In this document: piece after piece, positions 1-11,289 of the stretch
How positions within the stretch are numbered: the stretch's first letter is position 1
Layout: the number at the start of each line of letters is the position of its first letter
Assembly (NCBI GenBank): GCA_029379385.1
Contig: CM055611.1
Span: forward strand, 16,500,062-16,564,061
Direction: 5' to 3'
Origin: Quillaja saponaria
Taxonomy: Eukaryota > Streptophyta > Magnoliopsida > Fabales > Quillajaceae
DNA: 64,000 bases
The notes under the pieces: generated by a model
What the model was told of the DNA's origin: nothing
Seen by the model: only the letters and a program-made list of their open reading frames with translations
Databases searched by the model: none
Program-made: the position numbers and the translations under genes

Positions 1-90
1 TTATGATTTACATAAACATCTATTGGGTTTTTTTAGTAAGTCATTACACTATATTTATATATTATTTATTTGTTAATATTTTATTTATAG

Positions 91-169
91 GTGTTTTAGA
101 GCTTACTGAAGAGCAACTTAAAACAAAATATATTCATATCCGCAAGTTACAAATCTTACAAGAAAAATG
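91..169 (+). CDS. possible internal exon of an unidentified gene entering from the left edge
   Basis: A 79-nt stretch lies between a good acceptor (T-rich tract ending in TAG at 88-90) and a good donor (ATG/GTAAGA at 167-175). It is open in one frame and encodes about 25 residues, including LELTEEQLKTKYIHI, which looks like a charged amphipathic helix. Neither a start nor a stop is needed if it is internal. No second exon was recognised to the right, where sequence becomes very AT-rich, so the rest would lie outside the window or be degenerate. I do not recognise the family. It could also be a chance open segment. Confidence 0.3.
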
Positions 170-171
170 GT

Positions 172-640
172 AAGACAAGTTATCAAAGTGTCACCAAAAA
201 GTATGGTTCCAAATGTTCCTTATGAGTTTCTAACTTTTCAATATAAAAGTGGTTTAGTGAAAAAAATTATTTTCTTTTTATTATTACATAAATACTTTTT
301 AGTTTTTATTTTGCTTCAAATAAACTATTTATTTATTTCTTTTATATTTCTTCTCTCTTTTAATATTAATATAATTAGAATTGTAATTGTAATTGTTTTG
401 GTTCATATAATTAATATGTCGTATTATTTTTATAAATTATATATCATAAATACTTTTCACGCATAACGTGTATTTCACAAAAGCTAATATAATAAAAAAT
501 AAAAAAGCAAGTCCATCTATGTTATATAATATTTAATACAATATATAATAAATTCACCTACTCCTAATAAACTACATTCAAATTGGTACGGTTTGGGGAA
601 TTACAAAATAAACTTATATTATGATCTTATGAAGCTAAAG
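172..640. other. AT-rich intergenic stretch, no gene seen
   Basis: Very AT-rich DNA. The reading frame running through its first part has low-complexity, hydrophobic, Phe/Ile/Leu-rich content typical of translated AT-rich DNA, so I do not call it a gene. Confidence 0.5.
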
Positions 641-1062
641 ATAAGTCTATGTTTTTAAATATAATAACAAAAGCTACTCCATATTAAAGCAATCGTCCAA
701 GTCTGCAAATATTATATAGTAGAAGGACCAAGTCCAATCTTTAAATATTAAAGATAATAATAAAATCTATTATATGTATATATAAAATGAATCGCCTAAG
801 TCTTTAAATATGGTAATAATAATAATAACTACTACATATAATAATTATTATACAGTAAAAAAACCAAGTCCAAGTCTTTAAATATTAAATATAATAATAA
901 AAACTATTATATGTATATATAAAATGAACTGTATAAGTCTTTAAATATAATAATAACAATGATAGCTACTACATATAATAACTATTTTACAGTTGAAAAA
1001 CCAAGTCCAAGTCTTTAAATATTAAATATAATAATGAAAATTATATGTAAAATGAACCCACA
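640..1062. repeat. tandem repeat, about 137-bp unit, roughly three copies
   Basis: The phrase ACCAAGTCCA recurs at 727, 863 and 1000, each time followed by CTTTAAATATTAAA, a run of ATAATAATA, and a TATATGTATATATAAAATGAA segment. The spacing of 136-137 bp defines the unit. A shorter CTAAGTCTTTAAATAT half-repeat sits in the middle of each unit. No coding potential. Confidence 0.7.
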
Positions 1063-1171
1063 TAGAAAAGCTCAACTAGGTCAGGCTGAGTGGTTGCTTT
1101 CCAAAGTGAGGTAAAGAAGCCAGTATTTATTATTGAACCAAAATAGATTAATGAATTTTTTATAATGAGTT

Positions 1172-1174
1172 TAA

Positions 1175-1210
<36 letters not shown>
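1172..1210. repeat. (AT)n microsatellite
   Basis: An uninterrupted run of alternating A and T of roughly 35 bases lies in the distal upstream region of the first DUF247 copy. Confidence 0.9.
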
Positions 1211-1216
<6 letters not shown>

Positions 1217-1620
1217 CTTTAACTACTGTTTTAGTCTTTTAATTTTGTCTCAATTTTAAATTTAATTTTTTAAAAGTATTTTTATCATCTAGAATTCAGA
1301 ATTTTATTCAAATAAGTGAGAAAAAAGAAAAGAAAAAGAAAGACGTTTTTATAAAAAATTATAAAATTAAAATACGGCCTTAGGAGAAAAACTCAAGAAA
1401 TTACGGGGATGAAAACAAATAAAACCCATATGTATTGTGAGCAGCACTATATAAAGTAATAAACCCAGTGGAGTCTGGAACCAGCCCCTTCACCTAACAC
1501 TGATGTGTCGTTAACATTATTGCTAGTTGAAGTTTGCATCATTTAATTACATAATCCCATATTCAAACCTCTTGTTTTACAATAAATAATACATGCGTGA
1601 CAATCATGTGACCGACATCC

Positions 1621-1630
1621 TATATAAATA
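1621..1630 (+). promoter_or_regulatory. TATA box of the first DUF247 copy
   Basis: TATATAAATA is followed about 15 bases on by GCTTGCAAGTGGCAGCCACTC. The same arrangement (TATA, then CTTGCAAGTGGCAGCCACTC) recurs upstream of the copy at 50.77 kb, and the GTGGCAGCCACTC part recurs at about 9819, so it is a shared promoter inherited by duplication. Transcription would start about 30 bp downstream, before the leader intron. Confidence 0.6.
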
Positions 1631-1731
1631 AGGGAGCTTGCAAGTGGCAGCCACTCAAAAGTTCATGATATAATTGAATCTGATCGGTTTTTGTTCTGCA
1701 TAATTGGAGATGATGAATATTGGAGATCAAA

Positions 1732-1857
1732 GTAATTTACTCATTTATTTATTTTATTTCTGGATGCATATTTACTTTTTATTTTCATATATGCCTTGAG
1801 TTCTTGTTAATTCCTTGCACTTGTTCAAAGAATTTTTGTTCCTCGCCATGTTTATAG
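1732..1857 (+). other. intron in the 5' leader of the first DUF247 copy (inferred)
   Basis: A donor (CAAA/GTAATT) and an acceptor (CCATGTTTATAG/GTTG) bracket 126 nt just upstream of the ATG. The same pair is present in the copies at 13.2 kb and 50.7 kb, and in the 10.1-kb copy with GTGATT as donor. Conservation of both borders while the interior diverges supports a real 5'-UTR intron. A transcript would be decisive. Confidence 0.5.
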
Positions 1858-1874
1858 GTTGTAGATCTTGTCCC

Positions 1875-3241
1875 ATGGTGAAAATGGTGGATGCTTGTGA
1901 TAGTTATATTGCTTCAGTTAAACATGAACAATACATAATCGACATTCTAGTGGCGAAACACGAGGATCTCTGCATTTACAGGGTTCCTCCCAACCTTCGT
2001 CAAGTGAATGTGAAAGCCTACACTCCACAACTTATCTCAATTAGTCCTTTTCACTATGGAAAACCTCAATGCAATGCCATGGAAAAACAAAAAGAGAGAT
2101 ATTATCGTGAATTTCATAAACGAATTAAATCTGACAAGCCTTTTGGTAAATTCAAAGATTACATTGTAGTACATGATATCCGGAAGTGTTATGCAGATAA
2201 ATCCATGCCCGACGATGACAAGGAATTTGCTGACAAGATTGAATTGGATGCTGTGTTCATTATGGAGTTCTTCTTAAGGTTAAAAGAAAATTATCAACAC
2301 AAAGATGATTATTTGTTGTCGACACCGTGGTTGACAGAAGGCATATTTTAATTTTGGACTTGATATTACTTGAGAATCAGCTTCCAATTCACGCCTTGAA
2401 TGAGTTATATACATTTCTGGATGAGGAGGAAAAGGAACGTTGTATCTTCCTTGATCTTGCCTGTAAGTGTGGGCTTTTTCAACCTCCCAATATGAAAACC
2501 ATGGTTTGTAAGTGCTTTCACAGTGCCAAAGAATATCCTGAACGTGGAAATGGATGCCAACACAAACCTACCAACGATGCGAAGCACTTACTAGACTTGC
2601 TAAGATATTTCTTCATTCCAATTGATTTAACTCCTAATTCACAGGAGGATTCTAATTATCATATTTCTTTTAGTGCAACGAAATTGCGTGACTCAGGGAT
2701 TAGTTTCAAAGCTGTTCGAGAAAGGTAATTGCTTGATGTAAACTTCAACAACAATTCCTATATATTCTGGCTCATCAATTTTTTAACATGCTTCAAGATT
2801 ACCAAAATTGCAAAAGCTCGTCTTGAACTTCCAAAATTGATTATAGACGATGGAACGGAATGTAAGCTTCGGAACCTCATTGCATTGGAGCATTGCCACT
2901 ATCCAGATCATTCGTACATCTGCAATTACGTTTTGCTTATTGATGGGCTAATTGAAACTAAAGAAGATGTGGATTTTCTTTTGGGAACAAAAGTAATTTT
3001 TAATTATCTGGGTAGCACTTATGCAATGGCAAAATTGGTTAACAGTCTTTGCAGAGAACTTACAATAAGTTCAAGTTGCTACAAAGTAAAAATCAGAGAA
3101 CTCAATGCACACTATGACAATCCTTTCAATCTTACCATTGCGGTCTTAAGAAGTGTATCTGTGGAGAACTAGTTCAACTATAGTTGGACTTGCTATTTTG
3201 GCATTCACCTTTGTTATTTTTTTCCGAGCTACTCTTAAATA
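1875..3241 (+). pseudogene. DUF247 (UPF0481) protein gene copy 1, disrupted
   Basis: Homologous along its whole length to the intact gene at 13.2 kb. The start is ATG 1875 (MVKMVDA). The N-terminal DUF247 motif (LCIYRVPPNLRQVN, then YTPQLISISPFHYG) and the ELDAVFIMEF segment are present. It is broken at least three times: a 5-base insertion near 2344-2350 shifts the frame and gives a TAA; the Tyr codon TAC of RERY is TAA at 2726-2728; and about 10 bases are missing near 3160, so the frame ends at 3172 before the C-terminal membrane segment. A 9-base in-frame insertion lies near 2809. The remains of the membrane segment and the matching final stop are at 3175-3241. The family is plant-specific, usually 400-500 residues with one C-terminal membrane helix. 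This copy cannot make a full protein. Confidence 0.9.
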
Positions 3242-4120
3242 AGTCAAGAGCTTGTCTTAGTTACTTTAAAATTGGTACTTTCTTGGAGTGTAAGTTATGT
3301 ATTGGATTGTTTAACATGGGTGTGTTATAATTATTTAGCTTAGCTTATGAACTTTATGTTCATGTGGTTTGTTCTATAATGATAATGTAGTAAAGTTGTT
3401 CCTTTGAAATAAATAATGCTACCTCATTATATTATTTGATCTTAGTTTTTCAATTTTATAATGATATTATTATGGTCCCTTTTGTGTCATGTTAAGCCTA
3501 GATGTGATACATTTTTATTTTATGAGGGAACCAGTGTTAGTGTTGTTTTATCTTTTATTCTACTTATTTTTTGTGTAGATGCATTTTATTATTTTTACAA
3601 TATCTCATTTAAGATTGAAGGGACATTTTGTAGTATTCCAAACATTGGTTCCGTTGCTGGAACAAACCTATATTATTCTATTGTCAATCATTGTAGAGAG
3701 TTGTTAAAATCCTTTGAAGAAATAAATTAACCCATGTATTTAGATAAAGAAATCAGTGTGTTGATGTGTTTGTCAAGCGAGGCGCAAGTTTGTCTGAAAA
3801 TTTTATTAAAAGTAGTTCCTCCCTTTATGTTTGATATTTTTCATTATGATTTACTAGGGCATGCTTGCCCACAAACTATTCACTTGTATGACTCTCAGTA
3901 AATTTAATGTTATGATCCTCATTTGCACCAAAATAAAGTACAATCTGAAATGTACTAAAATGAGAAATTTTGTGCTATTGTATATTTTACCTGTGTACTA
4001 GGTAGAATAAGTGATTAATCTGAACAAAAGCTCTGACATGCTGAGCCCAACAAAGATAGGCCCATTTCGGTAGTGAGGAATTCACTTTAAGCCTAAGCCC
4101 AAGCCCATTCAGTCAGACAG
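3242..4120. other. 3' flank of DUF247 copy 1 and upstream region of the small membrane-protein gene
   Basis: 3242-3440 is a 3' UTR-like segment with close relatives after the copies at 13.2 and 50.8 kb; AATAAA-type signals lie near 3410. The block around 4047-4110 (AAGCCTAAGCCCAAGCCCAT) matches 52470-52520 behind the DUF247 copy at 50.8 kb. There the two parts are nearly adjacent, so about 500 bp here (about 3540-4045) looks inserted. The reading frame at 3461-3730 in that insertion resembles nothing I know. Confidence 0.5.
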
Positions 4121-4234
4121 AAGAAGCAGGTGATCTCAGTGAACAAAATCGAGGTGGGATGGAAATGGAAGGCAAACCTTGATGAAGCTGAACAGAGACA
4201 GACAGTAAGAGAAGGGGAAGGCGAATTGAATCAG

Positions 4235-6440
4235 ATGGACAAATTTGGAGGTGGATTTGGTGACAGGACTCACTGGTGGTGGGCTCTGGCAAGTGGAGCT
4301 CAGTTAGGGTGGGGCATCTGTTCGTTTATGAAAGGCTGCGCCGGCGATTCACACCTCATGCCCTTCAAGGCCTTCGCCGTCGCATCCCTCTTTGTAGGGG
4401 CTGGAGCCTCCGCCTCCGTCGCTGGTCTTCAAGCCTCTGGAATCCATAAGGTCTTATTTCTTACTCAGCAGTGCTTGGAATTTTTTTTCCTCACTCCTTT
4501 TACTCGTGCTTGTACGGTGAAGTTGGATGTGATGAGAAAAACACAAGGGCTGAATTAATGGGATGGGCTTGTTGGTGGGAGTGTGACTGGAGAAATTTCC
4601 TTTTATTGCGCAAATCCCATGCATGGATATTGCCACATATATATAATACTTAAAAATCAATTTCAACATTCTTAGAACTATATTACTTGTGGTGTTTGAA
4701 GTTATTATTAGTCGACATATATATAAACCAGAAGTATTTCAGTTTAGCAGTTTGAATTCATTGCAGCTAATCTCTCAGACTTCATCTAGTGCTGGAATTC
4801 GAATCAAATAGCTTTGAATTCTAGTATATTCGAATTCGAATTCCTATTCAAATCTGAAGGGATATTCAAAATCAACCAATATCGGAATTTCCATTGCCAG
4901 AATGCCACAAAAATTAAAAAACTAATAAAGTTTAAAACTTTTAACAAATACAAAATAATAACACCAAAAAATGTATTTTGGGTTTGGTGTTGAGCCAATT
5001 TGTTGCTGGACTTGGATACTAACTTTTTATAGAGTAAGTTTTACAAGAAGCTGTAAGGCTGCTAGGTTTAAAAAAAGGAAGAAGATATCCACAAAATGCA
5101 TTTGCATGGATGAAGATGTTGAGGTGGATCATGATTAAAGTGGCAAAATAAGAGGATGTGCGGAATTAGGGCTAACATTAAAAGACAGAAGGTTGTATAG
5201 GATAAATCGACCAAGATGGTCTGACTTATTCAGCATAGAAATACGATGGAAATGGTTCGATTTTCCATGACAAATTATGTAGCAAATGATTAGAGTAAGA
5301 CAAACAAATAGGAAGAGAGATGAGTGCAAAACATTTATGTGGGCTATAGCTTCAATGTAGGGTGAATTGTAACATGTGTACATTGCAAGATTCCAATCAG
5401 TGTTGATGGACACATTGACACACTGATCTAAAGCAGTTTCTGTTGAGGCTTATTTGGGTTAAGTTGGATTTTTTGAGGGTAAAATGCAAGTGTAAACTTG
5501 GTTTATATTTTTTTAATGGTCATGTTACTACTTCAATTCTGTTTCTTGATCTTTACTAGCTCTTAACAGCGAAGGTAAATTGTCCACTTGGGATCATTAC
5601 TTTTCATTTATCGTTTTGTTGTTGGGAGATAAATTAGCAAGTTAACCTACTTTTATTTGGTAGAATCTAGATTGAGCTTCTAAATTGTTGAATATTATTT
5701 GGTCGTTGTCACCGTCCTCCTTCATTCTCTCTCTCACTCAAAAGAACTCTTAAAACTGGGGACACTTTCCTTCTATAGTAGAGTTATGATTCTTAATTGT
5801 ATAGATATAATTTATTTTTATTTTTTTGGGTACATATTGTGTAGATAATTGATGCAACTAGAATGGGGGAATCTAGATATGAAGATATAGAGGCGAACAG
5901 AAATGCTCGAGACATTTTGTATGCTTAATATGATCCCCTGCCCCACTTGCCATATATTTTTGTTTTCAATTTTGAAAAAATAAGAAACAAATTAACAAAA
6001 TGTTCTGTTAATATCTTGAGTAGAATTTTTTGATTTTAAAGTTGGTATTGATATGGAAGTAAACTAGAGAAATATGTGTGTGTGTGTGTGTGTGTGTGTA
6101 GATCTTATATATATATATATATATAGCAGCTGACAAAACTAATTTAGCATTTGTACACTTAGTGTTGATTCCCTTTCCAATTATCCATATTGCATTGAAA
6201 GGAAGAAAAAAAAAGAAGACAAAAAGGTTCTCCTAACCAACTGTAATATGACCTTTTATTTATAGTAAACAGAAGAAGTCTATCAAGTGTTATAAAGAAA
6301 AAGAAAGTCTATAAATTAATATGATTGTTTTTACATGTTTCATAGTTGTGTATGTATAGGTGGAAGATTTGTTAGAAGTGGGTGCAAGCATAAGAACAAG
6401 TCTTGGAATTCCTTCACGACCGCAAGCCAAGAACAAGTAA
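4235..6440 (+). CDS. small conserved plant membrane protein, two exons (4235-4450, 6360-6440), 98 residues
   Basis: Exon 1 runs from ATG 4235 (MDKFGGGFGDRTHWWW) to 4450, where AAG is followed by a GTCTTA donor. Exon 2 begins after TGTATAG at 6360, continues the frame with VEDLLEVGASIRTSLG and ends at TAA 6438-6440. The junction keeps a codon boundary (phase 0). The protein has a Gly/Trp-rich N-terminus, one or two hydrophobic Ala/Gly-rich segments (around residues 14-30 and 45-65, including FKAFAVASLFVGAGASASVAG) and a basic tail (RPQAKNK). From memory, short proteins of this design are conserved in plants as uncharacterised membrane proteins; I assign no function. Exon composition is far more GC-rich than its surroundings, consistent with real coding sequence. 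An upstream in-frame extension exists, but the ATG given fits the conserved N-terminus better. Parts of the intron and 3' region recur elsewhere in the window, but no second copy of the exons was found. Confidence 0.8.
4451..6359 (+). other. 1.9-kb intron of the small membrane-protein gene, containing a duplicated block
   Basis: Bounded by GTCTTA and TGTATAG. Positions about 5028-5560 closely match 37650-38130 (shared words TTTATAGAGTAAGTTTTAC and GTGGGCTATAGCTTCAA), so part of this intron was duplicated 32 kb away without its exons. A (TG)n/(TA)n microsatellite lies at 6073-6125. Reading frames inside are not convincing. Confidence 0.6.
6073..6126. repeat. (TG)n then (TA)n compound microsatellite
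   Basis: A run of TG dinucleotides is followed, after a short spacer, by a run of TA dinucleotides inside the intron of the small gene. Confidence 0.9.
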
Positions 6441-8480
6441 GCTATATTTTAGATTATAGGTAGGGATTTGTTGATTCCTTTTTCTTCCTTCTTCTTTGCT
6501 TCCTCCCTTTCTTTTTCATTTTTTTTTTAAGGAAACAAAACATGGAACTGTCTTAATTTTTTTCAACGACACTTAATTTAGTTTTTTTTTTTCCATACAT
6601 GTTGATAGCTTACTATTACCGCATCAATTAAACAGAGAAAAATATAAAGCTTGGTAGTTTAGCTATTCTTTTCAATTCTTAGCCTCTTAGGTATGTTCTA
6701 GTAATAGTGAGACAATACATTTTGACTTTGATGACATGAATCCTGAAAGGTTGGGGAGAGATGAGTGTTATAAATTCAAAGTACCTTTAGAATGGCTGTT
6801 GTATGTGCTGGAGAATAGGAGTGAGGACTCTTTTCCATCACCTTGAACAGTATAATTTACTGTAAAGTGTGTTTTTATTTCTTATCAGAGACACGCCAAA
6901 GATTTTTGAATATACAAATTTGCACAATTTAAATTAGGAAGGCACACCATTCAGTAATGCATGGACATGTACACAATTGTTCTATTTTATTTGCTTTTCA
7001 GGAAAGACCAAGAAATCTTTTTATTGCTTAAACCACTCTTGTGACCAAAATGACTATTCTCTGTTATCAGTACAATGATAAAATAGCGAATTAAGCCTTA
7101 TTTGTACATGGTTTTCTTCCTGTCTTCAAGTATTAAGAAAAGTGAAAATTAACAAATAGTATTTATTTGAGTGGAGCAGTAAAATGGATGATTCATGACA
7201 AGAGGCTCAGTCACAACTTCCGCTAATGAAGGTGGTTCAGAAAATGGAAGCCACGCTGATAATATCAAAGAAACTGTTGATATAAAATACTCTGAAGGGG
7301 TGCAGTATCATTCTTATGTGTCACACTATAACAGATAGGTAGATTTCCTTCAATTATTTTCTTGAGTGCTGACTGCGGCACAATAATTATTGGGATCCTT
7401 GGAACTGAGTTGTAATCTGTCATGTTGCATATTATTTTCTTGCACATGTTTATATGAATTGATCAATTGATCAAGAATGATGACCAGTTTTTTTATGATC
7501 AAGTTTACGGATGATCAAAAATTCAGCCAGGTCTTTCTCTGCCCAGAGAATGTCTTATTCATATATCACTTATGATAAGACTGCAAAAATTATGCATGTC
7601 AGATAACTGATCCTAACAGTAATATATATAGCACTATATCTTAATTTCCAAAGAGTAGAGGCACTGGATTTCCTTCCACTGCACTTCATCCTCAATGCTA
7701 CATATTAAGCTCCTCGCAAGGGCAAATTGGCAGCATTTCAAGTGCTCTAAATGTATCAAGCAAGAAATCTTAAACTGGAGAGAGGGGTACCAGAGTACAG
7801 ACTAGGAAGATTGCTGACTGATTCTTGTTAGCGGCTTTAGTAATTTTTGCAACATCATTTTGCTGACGTTGTTGAATGACAAATTCTCAACATAACGATG
7901 CAGGGGCATGAACTTCAGTTGATGACAATCATTTTTTATAACTAAATTGTAAAGAAAAGGAATTGGGTTAAAAAACAGATCATGATTTTGGCATTTTGCT
8001 TATACTAGTATCTGTACTCATAAAATGCTGAAAATCTTACTCATAATCAGCATTCCTGTGAAAGATTAAGAATATCGTTTTGGTAACTTAAGAAATAACC
8101 AAACTACTACAATGAAGGAAAAAGGAGACAACCAAACCACTACAATGAAGTAAGAAAAAAAAAAAATTCAACAACAATTGCAACATTTCCGTTATGTATC
8201 TTGCGTGCAGTAGTTTTATTATGAAATTAAATCAACAAAGGTTTTTACTTTTTTGACATTATCCTTTAATTTAGCCACTACTTGGTTTTTTACTTTTTAG
8301 ACTTTGGCTTCATTTCTTCACTCAATTACTAATTATTACTTCTTAATGTTGTTTTATGAGAATTCGACTCTAGTTATGAAAAATTAAAAATTTCTTGATT
8401 TACTAAAGATGTACTCCCTGAAAAAAGGCAAGTACAGATAATCATTCTCATGTCTTTTCTCTCTGTTCTTGGATTGTTAT
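6441..8480. repeat. non-coding tail of the ancestral tandem unit; blocks repeated elsewhere in the window
   Basis: No gene seen. 7150-7340 (AAATGGATGATTCATGACAA) recurs at 10524-10690 and 38290-38410. 7540-7640 recurs near 21300 and 39010. 7640-8100 (TTTCCAAAGAGTAGAGGCACT and on) recurs at 22620-22670 plus 23500-23830, where a copia fragment interrupts it. 8320-8410 matches 24820-24920 and 49660-49740 only as reverse complement. Together these define the 3' half of a duplicated unit. Confidence 0.7.
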
Positions 8481-8486
8481 ACCGTA

Positions 8487-9067
8487 AAATTAGGGCTGCA
8501 CTTCGATTGGTAGAAATCGATAAACCACACCGACCGAATCGAAAATTCAATATTTATATCAGTTTCATGAGGCTATCGATTGTGTCTTGGTCTTTTTACA
8601 TCAATAACCAAAATTTCGATTTTGATTTTCGATGCCGAAACCGATCTTGAATGAAGCCCAATTCTTTGGCCCAGACTCCAGTTGTATTCTAGGCCCAATC
8701 TTCCACAATTAATATATTTAGTCCTTTCAAAGGTTTACAATTATAGGGCTTTAAGATTAAAAAAATAAAAATTGTGGGCCTCATTATTTTAGCCCAAAAA
8801 AGTACATATATTACATTTTTCATTAAAAAATGAACAAAAATCTTTTTGGGCTATAATTTTGGTCCACATAATGAGCTGAAAATCACTGGGCCCAATGGCC
8901 CATAAGAAACCAACGAAAAACCAATTCACCACTGGAAGTTCGATTTCGATTCCTGAGCTTGGTATAAAACTTTTCAAAACCGAAATATGCAATTTTAACC
9001 ATAATTGAATCCTCGGTTTGGGTTAATATTTGACCCAAAAACCGATTGACCAAAACCGAAGTCACCC
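8487..9067. mobile_element. putative non-autonomous DNA transposon with imperfect terminal inverted repeats
   Basis: The left end reads TTAGGGCTGCACTTCGATTGG; the right end, reverse-complemented, reads TAAGGGTGACTTCGGTTTTGG. That gives an imperfect inverted repeat of about 20 bases. The interior is rich in CCGAA/TTCGG words and has no transposase. The style resembles hAT-like plant MITEs. I could not establish a clear 8-bp target duplication. Confidence 0.4.
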
Positions 9068-9079
9068 TTACATAAAAGT

Positions 9080-9640
9080 TGTCTTTTCTTTTTCATAAAA
9101 TTTGGATGACAATGTGTACTCCTAGCATGTGGGTTTAGTCCCACAATGCTTTCCTTTAACCCAACTTAGTTCCACTTTTTGAAGTGGAATTAAATTTGGA
9201 CTTGAGAAAAAGAAAAAGCGCATAAAGGTGTGGTCTTCTTCAGTTTGGAAGTCAGTGATAAGTTGTCACATCTTTGTCTTGTTACTCCCGTCACCATTGA
9301 TTTTTTGGATGATAAGTTTTTTAGCTTAATGGTTTGTTTTTTAAGAACAGTCTTTTTATAAATAGAAATAAAAATAATAATAAATTATAAATATAATTGT
9401 AATTGGGTTAACCAGGTAGATATTATGTTTATTTTATTTTTCTATTTTCTGTCATTATTTATTATTATTTGTTAACAGTAGCTTGCAATGCCTATGATCA
9501 TCACCCAATTGAATTATTTTGCAGTTTTACTTTGATGGGACGGGAAGAAAGAGGTAATGAAACGTACCCACTCATATGTTGCCACGACAATTAGTAATTT
9601 TGCTTGAAAGTCTTGGCAGTCACGACAATTAGGAATAATT
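9080..9640. repeat. duplicated upstream (promoter-proximal) region of the DUF247 array
   Basis: Matches 49310-50200 (shared GATTTTTTGGATGATAAGTTTT, then TTTTACTTTGATGGGA) and in part 25000-25304 plus 31644-31720. It is the 5' flank of the DUF247 unit. No coding sequence. Confidence 0.6.
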
Positions 9641-9641
9641 A

Positions 9642-9779
9642 GCAAAATTGGTTAACAGTCTTGGCAGTGAACTAACAATAAGTTCAAGTTGCTACAAAGC
9701 AAAAATCAGAGAAATCAATGCACACTATGAGAATCCTTTCAATCAAACCATGGCGACTCTAAGAAGGGTATACTTCAAA
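9642..9779 (+). pseudogene. 138-bp fragment of a DUF247 3' coding region
   Basis: Nearly identical to 14368-14505 of the intact gene, corresponding to AKLVNSLGSELTISS through RRVYFK; only about three mismatches, near the end. It lies in the promoter region of the truncated copy at 10.1 kb. It is flanked by a 31-bp direct repeat starting GCCACGACAATTAGTAATTT (9581-9611 and 9789-9819). It is a displaced shard, not an exon of anything. Confidence 0.85.
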
Positions 9780-10108
9780 TTACTAATTGCCACGACAATT
9801 AGTAATTTTGCTTGAAAGTGGCAGCCACTCCAATTACATCACTTTTATTTTTTTTATTTTTTTTGCGAAAACTCAAATTTCATTCTTCAATCTGTATATT
9901 TGATAGAATCTGAGCAGTTTGTGTTGTGCAGAATAGAAGGTGATCATCAGTATTGGAGATCAAAGTGATTTACTCATTTATTTATTTCAATTACATACAT
10001 ATATGCCTTGAGTTCTTGTTAATTTCTTTTTAGTTTAGTGCGGAAGGGTTCTGAGAATTTTTGTTCCTCACCATGTTTATAGGTTGAAGATCTTGTCCCT
10101 TGGTGAAA

Positions 10109-10395
10109 ATGGTGCATGCCAGTGATTCAATTGAACATATAATCAACATTCCAGAGAAGAAACATGATGATCTCTGCATTTACAGGGTTCCTCCCAACCT
10201 TGGTCAAGTGAACGTGAAAGCCTACACTCCACAACTTATCTCAATTGGTCCTTTTCGCCATGGAAATCCTCAATTCAAGGCCGTGGAAACAAAGAGAGAG
10301 ATATTACCATGAATTTTTGAAAAGAATTAAGTTTGATAGACCTTTTTGTAAATTCAACAAGTACAATGATATCTGGAATTGTTATGCAAATATCA
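10109..10395 (+). pseudogene. DUF247 copy, truncated 5' fragment with a frameshift
   Basis: Starts at ATG 10109 (MVHASDS) after the usual leader intron acceptor (GTTTATAG/GTTG at about 10082). It contains the DUF247 N-terminal motif LCIYRVPPNLGQVN and YTPQLISIGPF. A frameshift near 10290 (the first frame stops at 10312) moves the homology into another frame (RERYYHEFLKRIKFDRPF), which continues to NDIWNCYAN and ends at about 10395. Beyond that is AT-rich sequence and, from about 10524, the tail block otherwise found at 7150. About three quarters of the gene is missing, so this is a deletion relic. Confidence 0.85.
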
Positions 10396-11285
10396 TGTAT
10401 AACTTGATTTATTTGGCTTGTATAACACCAATTATTTATTTTATTTTAAATTTTATAATTTTTATTTTATTTGTGAGATTTAGTATAAGTAACAATATTA
10501 TAAACTTATATTTATTGTTTTAATTGAGTTGAGCAGTAAAATGGATGATTCATGACAAGAGGGTCAGTCACAACTTCTGTTAATGAAGTTGGTTCAGAAA
10601 ATGGATGCCACGCGGATAATATCAGGGGAACTCATGACATAAAATACTCTGAAGGGGAGCAGTACCATTCTTATTTGTCACACTAGATCAGATAGGTAGA
10701 TAAGTTGTAATCTGTCATGTTGCATATTTTTTTCTTCCACATGTTTATATGATATGATCAATAATGATCACCAGCTTTTTTATGATCAAGTTTGTTTTAA
10801 GTTTCTCGTCATCAGTAGAAATTGAGTGTTGACAGTAGCTGCAAGAGATTTGAAGCAGGAGTTATGGCGTTCGTATTTGGTTAAAGACAGGAAATAAAAT
10901 AGAAGATTTTTGAAATACAAGAAGTTTGACCACTCCCTATAATTAATTTAAATTTTATTTTCTTTATTTTTTTGCATTTTATTTTGGAGGCTTATATTTC
11001 ATTTTAATATGTGTCCAAATTATTCGGTGAGGGATCATTTTGTTTTTGGATCTAAAATGTTCTAGAAGGAGAGAATTAAGAATAATCCACTTGAAAAATA
11101 TAGGATTTTCTAGTCCAATTTACAAGTCTTCAATCTGACACTGATCCTGAGTTTAGCTAAAAAAGAGCAACATTTTGAACAACCATCAGCAATTTAATTT
11201 AGGGTCATATTGAACAAAACTTATTGTAGAGTAGCCTAATAAACAATTTACCAAAGCTGTTGACAAAATTCTCCAATGAAACAAA
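10396..11285. other. junction and tail block after the truncated DUF247 copy
   Basis: About 130 bp of AT-rich filler leads into a copy of the tail block (10524-10820, matching 7150-7500). The remainder to 11285 has no recognisable gene. Confidence 0.5.
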
Positions 11286-11289
11286 AGAG

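Noticed and set aside
167..466. 99-residue open frame
   Set aside because: Hydrophobic Phe/Ile/Leu run typical of translated AT-rich DNA; no domain, no flanking gene structure.
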